Assembly (NCBI RefSeq): GCF_001571385.1
Contig: NZ_BCNW01000001.1
Location: forward strand, 1,364,001 to 1,428,000
DNA: 64,000 nucleotides
Direction of reading: 5' to 3'
Source: Methanofollis ethanolicus
GTDB taxonomy: Archaea > Halobacteriota > Methanomicrobia > Methanomicrobiales > Methanofollaceae
Below are positions 35,431 through 43,199 of the stretch, one piece after another. Position numbers and translations under genes: made by a program. The notes beneath the pieces are model-generated. The model was given only the letters and a program-made list of their open reading frames with translations. It searched no databases and was not told where the DNA came from. Position 1 is the stretch's first letter. The number at the start of each line of letters is the position of its first letter.

Positions 35431-35537
35431 GCACCCTCTCTTGGAGTGATCTGATATGAGGGTGGCGGTCAGGGCCGGGATGCGAAAAGACCATACCCGG
35501 CTGATAGAAAAGTACTCTGTATACAGGCGTTGGAACG

Positions 35538-35690
35538 ATCCCACAAAAATCAGACGATATCTCAGGCATAGAAAAGATCTTCAACGGCGTGGCCACGGGC
35601 ATCCTCCGCTATCCCGCCCACCTCGCCCATATCAGGACCGGCAAGGCCGGGGCAAAACAGGGAGATGTGGTCGTCCCCGAGAGGGCCTGA
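35538..35690 (+). CDS. Possible 50-residue ORF without an ATG start
   Basis: The frame ending with TGA at 35688-35690 reads SDDISGIEKIFNGVATGILR, later HIRTGKAGAKQGDVVVPERA, and shows strong C/G bias in third positions as in real genes. Upstream it remains open to a TAG at 35505 with no ATG, GTG or TTG; ATC (35538) or CTG (35517) would be needed. It may be a gene with an unusual start or the remnant of a longer gene. The given start is a placeholder. Confidence 0.3.
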   Translation: MPQKSDDISGIEKIFNGVATGILRYPAHLAHIRTGKAGAKQGDVVVPERA

Positions 35691-35740
35691 CCGATCTTTT
35701 TTTCTTCCCCCACTCCCCAGAGGCGTCGGGGTATCATTCC

Positions 35741-36550
35741 ATGCGGCCTGCATTTGAAAGACATACCGACAGACTGAGAGACGAGGAGATCCTGGAGATC
35801 GGCTCCTTTGTCCCGGAGCCTCTGCCCGATGAGGAGAAGGCGCGGTTCAGCCGTGTTACCGGCATGCCGGAAGCGCCCGAGACATTTCCGGCCGTCGCAA
35901 TCGGGTGGCCGGAGACGAAGAACCTTGCCCGACTGCTCGGGAGGGACGACCTGAAGACGATCGACCCCTTTGTCAGGGCCGATATCAAGAGGTATGATTT
36001 TTTCCTGGTCCGGCTCTGCTGCTCTTTCCTGCCCGAGAGCGAGGAAACGGTGCTGCACTCGGCGCGATTTATCGTCGTCCTGAAACCCGACGAGAGGGGA
36101 CGGCAGCCGCGGGTCTCTACGATGTACCCGCGGCGGGTCCTCGACCCGGTGAAGGAGACGAGTCGGATGGGTTTGAATGCCTCTCTCCAGTTCATCCCCC
36201 TCGTCGGTGCGACGCCCGCGGTGGAGGGGGCGATTGAGACCGGCGTCGAGTACACGAAACTCGTTCCGAAGATGGTGGCCGCTTTCAACTTCGACCAGAG
36301 CGGCGCACTCTGGGACTTCGAGCGGACCGACGCGGACGAACTGCGCGGCGTGCGGTACATGTACCTCCTGGCCAGGGCGCCGACAGGGGCCGTGAGTCTT
36401 TGGGCCAGGATCACCCTCTCGGCAAAGGTCAGGTTCAGGGACCGGCTGCGAAACGCGGTCTTTGCGCCCTGGGGAAGGGCGGCCCCCGCCCTGGAACTCA
36501 ACCTCCTCGCCGAGAGGGGCCGGGCCGTCCGCCCCCCTGCCGCGGCCTGA
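35741..36550 (+). CDS. Uncharacterised conserved-looking cytosolic protein
   Basis: From ATG 35741 the protein has 269 residues. It contains ARFIVVLKPDERGRQPRVST, later MYPRRVLDPVKETSRMG and AFNFDQSGALWDFERTDADE. A mixed alpha/beta pattern is seen, no membrane segments. Codon bias is typical of the genome. I do not recognise the family. Function unknown. Confidence 0.65.
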   Translation: MRPAFERHTDRLRDEEILEIGSFVPEPLPDEEKARFSRVTGMPEAPETFPAVAIGWPETKNLARLLGRDDLKTIDPFVRADIKRYDFFLVRLCCSFLPESEETVLHSARFIVVLKPDERGRQPRVSTMYPRRVLDPVKETSRMGLNASLQFIPLVGATPAVEGAIETGVEYTKLVPKMVAAFNFDQSGALWDFERTDADELRGVRYMYLLARAPTGAVSLWARITLSAKVRFRDRLRNAVFAPWGRAAPALELNLLAERGRAVRPPAAA

Positions 36551-36612
36551 CCGTCGCGCGGGAGAATGTTTATGAATACGAGGCCCCACCCTCCCCACCC
36601 ACGGGGGGTACA

Positions 36613-37164
36613 ATGGCAAAGATTGCACGGAAGATGGTGGAGGATGCGGGGGTCGACGTGGACCATCTCGTCGACCTCCTGGTGAAGAACGCCGCAGCAG
36701 AACTGACGACCTTTTATTATTACACGATCCTGCGGGTGAACCTGATCGGTCTGGAGGGTGAGACGATCAAGGAGATCGCGGAGACCGCACGGATTGAGGA
36801 CCGGAACCACTTCGAGGCCCTGGTGCCGCGGATCTATGAACTGGGCGGAAAATTGCCGGAGAGCATGGTGGACTTCCACAATGTCTCGGGGTGTCCGCCG
36901 GCAAAACTGCCCGCGGACCCGACAGACACCACGGCGATGCTGAAGGTGCTCGTGGAGGCGGAGAGGTGTGCGGTGCGGCAGTACACTCATGTCTGCTCTC
37001 TCACCGCGGGGAAGGACCACCGGACCTATGACCTCGCCCTCTCCATCCTCCACGAGGAGGTTGAGCACGAGTCCTGGTTCTCCGAGTTCCTCGGCGAGGG
37101 GCCTTCGGGCCACTTCCTGAGGAGGGGCGAGACCTCGCCTTTTGTCTCGAAGTTCCTGCGGTGA
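36613..37164 (+). CDS. Thioferritin-like Dps protein (DPSL)
   Basis: From ATG 36613 the protein has 183 residues and is a four-helix ferritin-fold protein. Carboxylate/His ligands are seen in AAAELTTFYYY, ARIEDRNHFEALV, EAERCAVRQYTH and LHEEVEHESWF. A conserved cysteine pair, in NVSGCPPAK and EAERCAVRQ, matches the thioferritin feature beside the di-iron site of archaeal Dps-like proteins. It should detoxify hydrogen peroxide and store iron in the cytoplasm. Confidence 0.82.
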   Translation: MAKIARKMVEDAGVDVDHLVDLLVKNAAAELTTFYYYTILRVNLIGLEGETIKEIAETARIEDRNHFEALVPRIYELGGKLPESMVDFHNVSGCPPAKLPADPTDTTAMLKVLVEAERCAVRQYTHVCSLTAGKDHRTYDLALSILHEEVEHESWFSEFLGEGPSGHFLRRGETSPFVSKFLR

Positions 37165-37199
37165 GAACAGGGTGGTGGGAGGCACTCCCGCCCCCCCCT

Positions 37200-37949
37200 T
37201 CATGCCTGTGCGACAGAGGCCACGGCCTGACGCCCTCCGTACTCGACAATCTTCCCATCAAGTGTTTCTCTGATGGCCATCGCTTCTGCATTGCTCAATT
37301 CAGGGTTGTTGCCGCCGTACCTGAGATGACGGGCGAGGACAGGATACCGGTCCAGGTCGTCGTCGCCGAGATGGACGGTCTCCTGGGCGGCCATCTCTTC
37401 GGGCGTGGGGGTGGAGAGGAGGAGGAAGAATCCGCTGAGGTTGGTGTGCTCCTCTGTCCAGCCAGTGTCCTGGGACGAATAGATGACATGGAGGAGTCGG
37501 CCGTCGGTGTCGAGCGTCCCTGTGGTGTCGATGAAGACGTCGGTCTGATCGATCCGCGCCCACAGGATCACGGCCGTGTTGCTCGTTGAAAGAGTGACCA
37601 TGCTTTTTTCGACAGCTGAGAGAGTGCCGCTGAAGTATCAGGTGTCCGGGGGGACGGTTGTAGGAACGTCTCTCTTCGCTTCAAGCACGGCGAGGCACGG
37701 CCTCCCGTCGATCCGGACCTCCAGTGTGTCCTTATCCATGAGGTGCGCCTGGAGAGTGTCGGTATCGAAGACGGCCACGTCATACCGCTTCACTGTCGGT
37801 GTGACCCCGGGGTCGGCATCTGCATGGGCGGCGGTGCGGATCTCTGTCACGCCCGGGGTGAAGACCGCCGCGTTGTCTGTCTCTGTCGCGGTGCATCCGG
37901 CAAGGAAGAGAAGAAGGGTGCTGAGGAGGAGGGGCAGGCCTGTTCTCAT
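37200..37949 (-). pseudogene. Lipoprotein gene interrupted by an in-frame TGA
   Basis: One frame runs from ATG 37949 (MRTGLPLLLSTLLLFLAGC, lipobox LAGC) to a stop at 37200, about 249 codons, with a TGA at 37638-37640. The part before the stop (103 residues) ends TTVPPDT; after the stop the same frame continues YFSGTLSAVEKSMVTLSTSN and further convincing sequence. No frameshift is needed. Selenocysteine is unlikely, because this lineage is not known to use it. It is probably a nonsense pseudogene, or a sequencing error. Confidence 0.65.
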
Positions 37950-38107
37950 GGATTCTCAGAAGGGGACTGAAGATGTCCCTCATTATAGTTTTTTTGGCCT
38001 GCTGTCTCCGGGTTGTCCGGGTGTCTTTCCGAAAGCACGGTTTTCTTGAAAGAGGCTGATGATCGTCGCCTGATCTTTCCGGAGTTATCTATCTGACCAT
38101 AATCTGT

Positions 38108-38518
38108 TCATTCAATAGCCTTTGCCTTCTTGACCAGGAAATAACCTCCCGAGAGGGCGATGATGACAAAGCCGATCCCGAGAAGGGAGAGGCCGTCCAT
38201 CTCTCCCGAATCGAGGAGGAGGATCTTCCGGGCGATGGCGATGAGAGCGACGAGCATGATCACCTCGACGTGGACCCGGTGGTCCTCGACATAGGTCCGG
38301 ATCGTTTCCAGGAGTTCGATGCCGATGAGCACAAGGAGGAAGAGGCCGAGGACGCCGAGGATTTCATGGTTTTCAAGTCTGAATCTAGATTCGTCGAATA
38401 TCAGGCCGTTAAAAACGAGCAGGGCCAGTTCGATGACGGAAAAACCGACGATGATGGCGAGGAGGCCGATAAGGACATAATATATCCCCTTCTGGTAGGA
38501 GTCCAGCGCTTTGAACAT
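38108..38518 (-). CDS. PsiE-like membrane protein
   Basis: The 136-residue protein has four hydrophobic helices; the layout and loops (LETIRTYVEDHRVHVEVIML, then IARKILLLD) match the phosphate-starvation-inducible PsiE family. The function of the family is unknown. It is monocistronic. Confidence 0.8.
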   Translation of the reverse strand: MFKALDSYQKGIYYVLIGLLAIIVGFSVIELALLVFNGLIFDESRFRLENHEILGVLGLFLLVLIGIELLETIRTYVEDHRVHVEVIMLVALIAIARKILLLDSGEMDGLSLLGIGFVIIALSGGYFLVKKAKAIE

Positions 38519-38665
38519 GTGCCCTCAGTCCTGATTTTCATGGGTCGGGAGGGCTGATAAAATCAGATGTTTTGTGCCTCCGGGAGGTTTTGGGGGGCTT
38601 GCGCCGTGGCCGGGATCAAGGGTATTTATACCGGCGAAACGTATGGGTATCTGCATTTCTGGTCT

Positions 38666-38750
38666 GCGAGGGTTGCCGAGCCAGGTCAAAGGCGATGGAT
38701 TTAGGGTCCATTCTTGCAGGAGTTCGAGGGTTCGAATCCCTCCCCTCGCA
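38666..38750 (+). tRNA. tRNA-Leu (anticodon UAG)
   Basis: An 85-nt class II tRNA. Acceptor GCGAGGG pairs with CCCTCGC (38743-38749), discriminator A at 38750, CCA not encoded. The anticodon stem ATGGA/TCCAT encloses the loop TTTAGGG, giving anticodon TAG. The T stem GAGGG/CCCTC closes TTCGAAT. The long variable arm is present. GTATTTATACC upstream at about 38623 is a likely TATA box. Confidence 0.95.
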
Positions 38751-38849
38751 CTTTGTTTCCGGGTAATAACGAGTTGCAAAAAACGCCACTTCTGAAACAG
38801 AGTACGTATGTGATGAACCGATCATCATTCTCTGTAGGAAAATAATGAT

Positions 38850-39099
38850 GCCGTTTTTCGGGCTCTGTAGAAACCCTCACCTTTTCCGTGTATGAACGTG
38901 GCCCAACCGCCTTCCTCCATCTTCGCACCGGGGGACTACGCCCCGGGACACCGCTCAGGATTGGACATCAAAAGGGCAAACGTGCATCTTGAAGAGGGGA
39001 CTGCCCTCCACCCCCCTATCCTCATGGCGGGGGGACCGGGGGGTGGCAGCCCCCCGGACGAGACACTCCAGAATAGGAGTTCTACAGAGCCGTTTTTCG
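38850..39099. mobile_element. MITE-like element (copy 2)
   Basis: Direct repeats GCCGTTTTTCG at 38850-38860 and 39089-39099 flank inner inverted repeats GGGCTCTGTAGAAA (left) and TTCTACAGAGCC (right). The interior contains ACCGGGGGACTACGCCCCGG and a second, more degenerate hairpin AGCCCCCCGGA. The borders match copy 1 at 34.2-34.6 kb. It has no coding capacity. Confidence 0.55.
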
Positions 39100-39254
39100 T
39101 GTGTTTCTCTATAATATCTGAGATACTCAAGGTTTCATAGAGAGCATATCCCAAAACTCTCGTTCATTCTCCCCATCTCTGCATGCAGGGATCGGGAGAG
39201 AATATCATGTTCGGGTTGATATCTTCCTGAATTCCCTGAAGAATCGTGCGAAAC

Positions 39255-39440
39255 CCCCGCCTTCCCCTATCTCTCTGCCGGGGGACTGACGCCCCCGGAC
39301 CCCCGAAACAGGATAGGGCCGGGGAAGAGAGACCAGAGATCCTGATGACGGAGATTGCCATCCACCCCCTATCGCAATGATGGGGGGACCGGGGGTGAGA
39401 CCCCCCGGACAAGACACCAGAACAGGATTTTTCAGAACCA
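39255..39440. repeat. GC-rich hairpin intergenic repeat, partial element
   Basis: Contains GCCGGGGGACTGACGCCCCC, then CCCCCGAAACAGGATAGGG, followed by TGGGGGGACCGGGGGTGAGA and CCAGAACAGGATTTTTCAGA. The order matches the interior of the MITE-like elements, but no clear terminal inverted repeats are found. The remaining sequence of 39100-39254 and 39441-39555 has no visible gene. Confidence 0.5.
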
Positions 39441-39555
39441 CATACCGATCATTCCATCGACAGGACAGAGGGTATGATCAGTTTTGGGATGACCTCAGAG
39501 ATTGTTTACGTGGCCCTTAAGATAACAGTAAAAATAGTTGGAAGTACCAGGCAGC

Positions 39556-39693
39556 TCATTTGATCTTTTTGTTGAGCTTCTTGAGCTTCTTCTTGGCGGC
39601 CTCGCTACCTGCTGCCGCCTGCTTTGAGAGATCGTCTGCCTTGGCTATCTTCGCTTTGTTCTTTTTCTCCAATTCTTTCTTACTTAATGGCAT
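39556..39693 (-). CDS. 45-residue lysine-rich protein
   Basis: ATG 39693 to TGA 39556-39558. The sequence starts MPLSKKELEKKNKAKIAKAD and ends KKKLKKLNKKIK: 17 of 45 residues are lysine, and the pattern predicts one long amphipathic helix. It could be an RNA- or DNA-binding miniprotein. The ribosome site is weak (GGGATGTGA upstream). No family is recognised. The regular Lys spacing and clean start and stop support a real gene. Confidence 0.5.
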   Translation of the reverse strand: MPLSKKELEKKNKAKIAKADDLSKQAAAGSEAAKKKLKKLNKKIK

Positions 39694-39894
39694 ACAGTCA
39701 CATCCCAGGCCTTTGTGTTGTTTATTTGTCTTTTTTCCTTCTTATATACCAGTATCGTTGTATCAGCCGGGAAAAACTAATGAAAATCTGACCTATTCAA
39801 CTGCTATTTTACCATTTTGAACAGTCGACGATGTGTTATTTGAAAATAGTCTGTCATATCTCTCATATCAAACCAAAGTGAAGAAGAGGTCCTC

Positions 39895-40454
39895 TCATAA
39901 CTCTCCGGACCCCCAAAGTGTACATGCCAGGTAGATGAGTCCCAGAAATGAGTATTCATGTCGCTCGTATCGGGGAAAGACCTGCTTAAATGCCTTTATG
40001 CCGCTGAAAATTGTTCAACGGCGCTTCGCTTTTTATACGATCCCTGATCAAATCAGAATGGCCTTCCCCGCCGGGGGTATTTCCCTGCACTGTGTCCGCT
40101 CTTGCCTTTACAGCAACTGTTCCGCTGCCATACGCTGCATTCGGGCGGGTCTTTTTCCATTTTTCCCGTAAAAGACCGCACATCTGGGCGTGATGCCGCG
40201 GAGGGAGGTCGCGAGAGGTGAAAGGATCGGTGAACCGGGAGAAGGTGATCCAGAGATGTGCCCCGTGCCATGAAAAGATCGCCAACCAGATAAACTCCTG
40301 CACCAACTCGTCTTTCGAGTCGTGAGCGAGAACCAGGCCATTGCATTTGAGTCGTGGAATGGTAGTGGGATGATGAAATGCGGGCGTGGCGCAATGCGCC
40401 AGGCACCGCGTGCTGACAATGCAATCGCGGTGCGTTGTCATGCCGAACCATCAT
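39895..40454 (-). pseudogene. Degenerate IS4/IS5-type transposase remnant
   Basis: On the minus strand two frames together give the C-terminal part of a DDE transposase: SYKKRSAVEQFS, then after a one-base deletion GIKAFKQVFPRYERHEYSFL and LGLIYLACTLWGSGEL up to TGA at 39895-39897. Allowing the deletion, the Y-2-R-3-E-6-K signature of IS4/IS5-group transposases is exact. Upstream the same frame has another stop (TGA after GKYPRRGRPF). The 5' limit and terminal repeats are not seen. Confidence 0.5.
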
Positions 40455-40598
40455 CCGGCACAGGGGTCCGGAGACGTTTCGTGGGGTATGTTCTTCGCGA
40501 TGCTGAAGTCCACATGCCGGACGTACGGGAAGACTCTCCTGAAGATCGAACGTTTTGATCTATCCTCGAAGACGCATGGGTAACTGCATTTCCCGTCT

Positions 40599-40683
40599 GC
40601 GAGGGTTGCCGGGCCCGGTCAAAGGCGATGGATTTTGGGTCTATTCTTGCGGAGTTCGAGGGTTCGAATCCCTTCCCCTCGCA
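40599..40683 (+). pseudogene. Decayed tRNA-Leu copy with Gln-type anticodon UUG
   Basis: It follows the tRNA-Leu at 38666 base for base over most of its length, including the flank (ATGGGTAACTGCATTTCCCG versus ATGGGTATCTGCATTTCTGG). Differences: anticodon loop TTTTGGG (anticodon TTG instead of TAG), one base lost from the variable arm, T-stem 3' strand CCCTT plus an extra C before the acceptor, and changes in the D arm. The upstream TATA box is also lost. A class II body with a Gln anticodon would mis-insert leucine if active. Confidence 0.7.
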
Positions 40684-40907
40684 TTGCGACAGGGCATTCC
40701 CCTGATCGGGAGTGGTCCCGCTATTTTATCCGAGTTCGGGACTGACGCCTCTTCTGCCGGGGGATTTTTCTACTTCTTCCGGGATGGCGATCTGCTTCCT
40801 GCCGCCGGCGTCCAGCATCATGCGAGAGGGAATTCTGGAATGTCCCCTCAGTGGGGGGGCAATCCATATATGCAAAAAGTGCCAACATTTCTCTGCACTG
40901 TGGCAGA

Positions 40908-40979
40908 GCGCCGATAGTGTAGTGGTTATCACTAGGCGTTGCCAACGCCTAAACCCGGGTTCGAGTCCCGGTCGGCGCA
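40908..40979 (+). tRNA. tRNA-Gly (anticodon GCC)
   Basis: A 72-nt tRNA. Acceptor GCGCCGA pairs with TCGGCGC, discriminator A at 40979. Anticodon stem AGGCG/CGCCT closes the loop TTGCCAA, anticodon GCC. T arm CCGGG-TTCGAGT-CCCGG is canonical. CCATATATG about 40 bp upstream is a likely TATA element. Confidence 0.96.
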
Positions 40980-41210
40980 CTTCTTCTTCTGTGACCTCTT
41001 CTTTCAGAGCCGTGCATCCGATCGCTCGTGGACAGCATCTATGCGTGCCATCTGTGATGACACAGCTCCATCGGTTGTCAGACCGGGAGATGATGCAGAT
41101 GCCGCTCTCTCTCCCCACGCTCACCCGGACAGTTCTCCGCCCTGCCGCCGTGACTGTTTCCCATCATCGAAAAATCGTTGTGTTTCGGGGGACCCGGTCC
41201 TTCCCCTTCT

Positions 41211-41618
41211 TCAGCGCGGGCCGGGAACGGACACCTGCACACGGCGCGGCATCCCCTCCTCGATCCATCTCCATGCCTCCTGGCGGCGTTCGGGCCCGAA
41301 GAACCTGACGTCGGTGTTCGAGAAGAGGAAGAACGCCGGTTGCACGGAGAGCAGCCGTTTTTCCCACTCTTCATCGCCGATGATCGCCTCGCGCTCGACA
41401 GAAGGTTCTTTTATGCTCTGGACGAGGTCGTCGGCCATCGCCCCGAAGTCCTCCCCCTTGTAGTCGACGATGTCGACCAGCACGCGGACAGTGCCATAGC
41501 GTTCGGTCGCCAGGTCGATCGCCGGTATGAATATGTGCGTGTAGTCCTCGTCCGTGACCTCTCCGCTGATCCTGAACCCGATGATGCCTCCCCTGCTCTC
41601 CGGCAATATCTCGATCAT
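41211..41618 (-). CDS. SpoIIAA/STAS-like protein
   Basis: The 135-residue soluble protein starts MIEILPESRGGIIGFRISGE and follows the STAS/SpoIIAA-like pattern with VRVLVDIVDYKGEDFGAMAD and the final part FGPERRQEAWRWIEEG. This family occurs in bacteria and methanogens; roles are mostly unknown, some bind lipids or act as anti-sigma antagonist folds. It is transcribed away from the CodB gene. Confidence 0.8.
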   Translation of the reverse strand: MIEILPESRGGIIGFRISGEVTDEDYTHIFIPAIDLATERYGTVRVLVDIVDYKGEDFGAMADDLVQSIKEPSVEREAIIGDEEWEKRLLSVQPAFFLFSNTDVRFFGPERRQEAWRWIEEGMPRRVQVSVPGPR

Positions 41619-41878
41619 CTCTTCCCTCCCGCGGGGGTAGGGGGATCATCGGAATAAATAGGTTGCCCGGGTTCTCCTCTCTGATGGGTGAGGAGGGCGG
41701 CATATCCGCGCCCGCGAGAGGTCTCCGGGAAGTGAAGAGACGGCACCCCGCCTCTCTCCTCCGTGTTCCATGCAGAAGATGGACGTGTGGCCATTCCCAC
41801 GATCCCTATCCCCTCTGCCGGAAATGCCGGATCATAATGCTGAAATTATCCTTCGTCCCACTCTTTCGGCGATACTCT

Positions 41879-43153
41879 ATGGGAGGACGTAGCGACGATA
41901 GCATCGAGGACTATCCCCAGTCACCTGTCCCTACCCATGCCCGCCGGGGTTTTCTCTCCACTGCCGTCATCCTCCTCGGCTTCACCTTCTTCTCGGCGAC
42001 GATGTGGGGCGGCGGTGCCATCGGCGTCGCCTTCCCCTTCTGGCCCGACCTGATCGCCGTCATCTTGCTCGGGAACCTCCTGCTTGCGGGCTATGTCGTG
42101 GCCCTCGCCTATGTCTCCCAGAAGAGCGGACTGAACACGGTGCTCATGGGCCGGTACTGTTTTGGGCGGGTCGGCAGCCGCTGGCCAGACCTGGTTCTCG
42201 GGTTCACCCAGATCGGGTGGTACGCCTGGGGGACGGCGACGATCGCCATTCTGTTCACCGGTCTCCTGGACCTCGGCGACGGGTGGAGGGCGCCGCTCAT
42301 GGTCCTCTTCGGCGTCACCTTCTGCTGGACGGCGTTCATCGGGTACCGCGGGCTCGAACGTCTCTCTCTGGTCTCGGTCCCCCTGATGTGCCTCCTCATC
42401 GTCGTGAGCCTGGCAATCGCCACGCGGGACGCCGGGGGTGTGGCGGGCGTCCTCTCCATCGCACCCACGGCCACGATGGGTGTCGGCGAGGCGGTGACCA
42501 TCGTCGTCGGGACATTTATCGCCGGAGGGACGCAGGCGACAAACTGGACGCGGTTTTCCGACACGCCGCGCACTGCCGTGGGTGCGGCGGCCCTCGCGTT
42601 CCTGCTCGGGAACGGCCTGATGGTCCTTGTCGGCGCCTACGGCGCTCTTGTCTACGGGGAGAGCGACATCGTTCAGGTCCTTGCGATGCAGGGCCTGCTC
42701 GCCGGGGGCGTCGTGATGCTCTTTCTGAACATCTGGACGACGCAGGACAACACCATCTACAACGTCTCGGTGGCCGGGTGCGACCTTCTCCGGACGAACA
42801 GGCGCAGGCTGATCACGCTCGGAGGGGCGGGCCTGGGCACCGTCCTCGCCCTCCTCGGGATGTACGACTGGCTCGTCCCCTATATGGAGATGCTCGGCAC
42901 CCTGGTCCCGCCCATCGGGGGGATCATTCTTGCGGACTTCGCCGTCGTCCACCGCGGCCGGTACCCTCCTCTCGAAGAGGCCTCCCGGTGCGCCGTCCGC
43001 TGGACCGGGGTCGTCGCCTATGTCGCGGCGTCGGTTATCGCCATATATTCCCCCGGCATCCCGCCGCTCACCGGGATTGTCGCCGCGTTCCTCCTCTATG
43101 GGGCCGGGAACTGGATCGAGGCCCGGCGCCATCCCTCCGCGGACTGTCGGTGA
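41879..43153 (+). CDS. Cytosine permease-type transporter (NCS1 family, CodB-like)
   Basis: From ATG 41879 the protein has 424 residues and about 12 helices. Segments match CodB: SATMWGGGAIGVAFPFWPDL, VLMGRYCFGRVGSRWPDLVL, GWYAWGTATIA and the binding-site region WTTQDNTIYNVSVAG. It should import cytosine or a related base with protons or sodium. No cytosine deaminase gene is adjacent, so use of the imported base would depend on an enzyme elsewhere. Confidence 0.88.
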   Translation: MGGRSDDSIEDYPQSPVPTHARRGFLSTAVILLGFTFFSATMWGGGAIGVAFPFWPDLIAVILLGNLLLAGYVVALAYVSQKSGLNTVLMGRYCFGRVGSRWPDLVLGFTQIGWYAWGTATIAILFTGLLDLGDGWRAPLMVLFGVTFCWTAFIGYRGLERLSLVSVPLMCLLIVVSLAIATRDAGGVAGVLSIAPTATMGVGEAVTIVVGTFIAGGTQATNWTRFSDTPRTAVGAAALAFLLGNGLMVLVGAYGALVYGESDIVQVLAMQGLLAGGVVMLFLNIWTTQDNTIYNVSVAGCDLLRTNRRRLITLGGAGLGTVLALLGMYDWLVPYMEMLGTLVPPIGGIILADFAVVHRGRYPPLEEASRCAVRWTGVVAYVAASVIAIYSPGIPPLTGIVAAFLLYGAGNWIEARRHPSADCR

Positions 43154-43199
43154 GGTGCGGGGATACTTACGCCTTTGCAGCAGGTTTCCTGCAGTTTTT

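Noticed and set aside
37638-37640. Selenocysteine at the TGA in the lipoprotein frame
   Set aside because: No selenoprotein function fits, no SECIS-like hairpin is evident nearby, and this methanogen group is not known to use selenocysteine; the FwdB here also has cysteine.
40386-40583. Possible REP-associated Y1 transposase remnant (CVVMPNHH on the plus strand)
   Set aside because: Only one short motif matches; the catalytic HUH second histidine spacing and the rest of the domain are not present, and the region overlaps the minus-strand transposase fossil.
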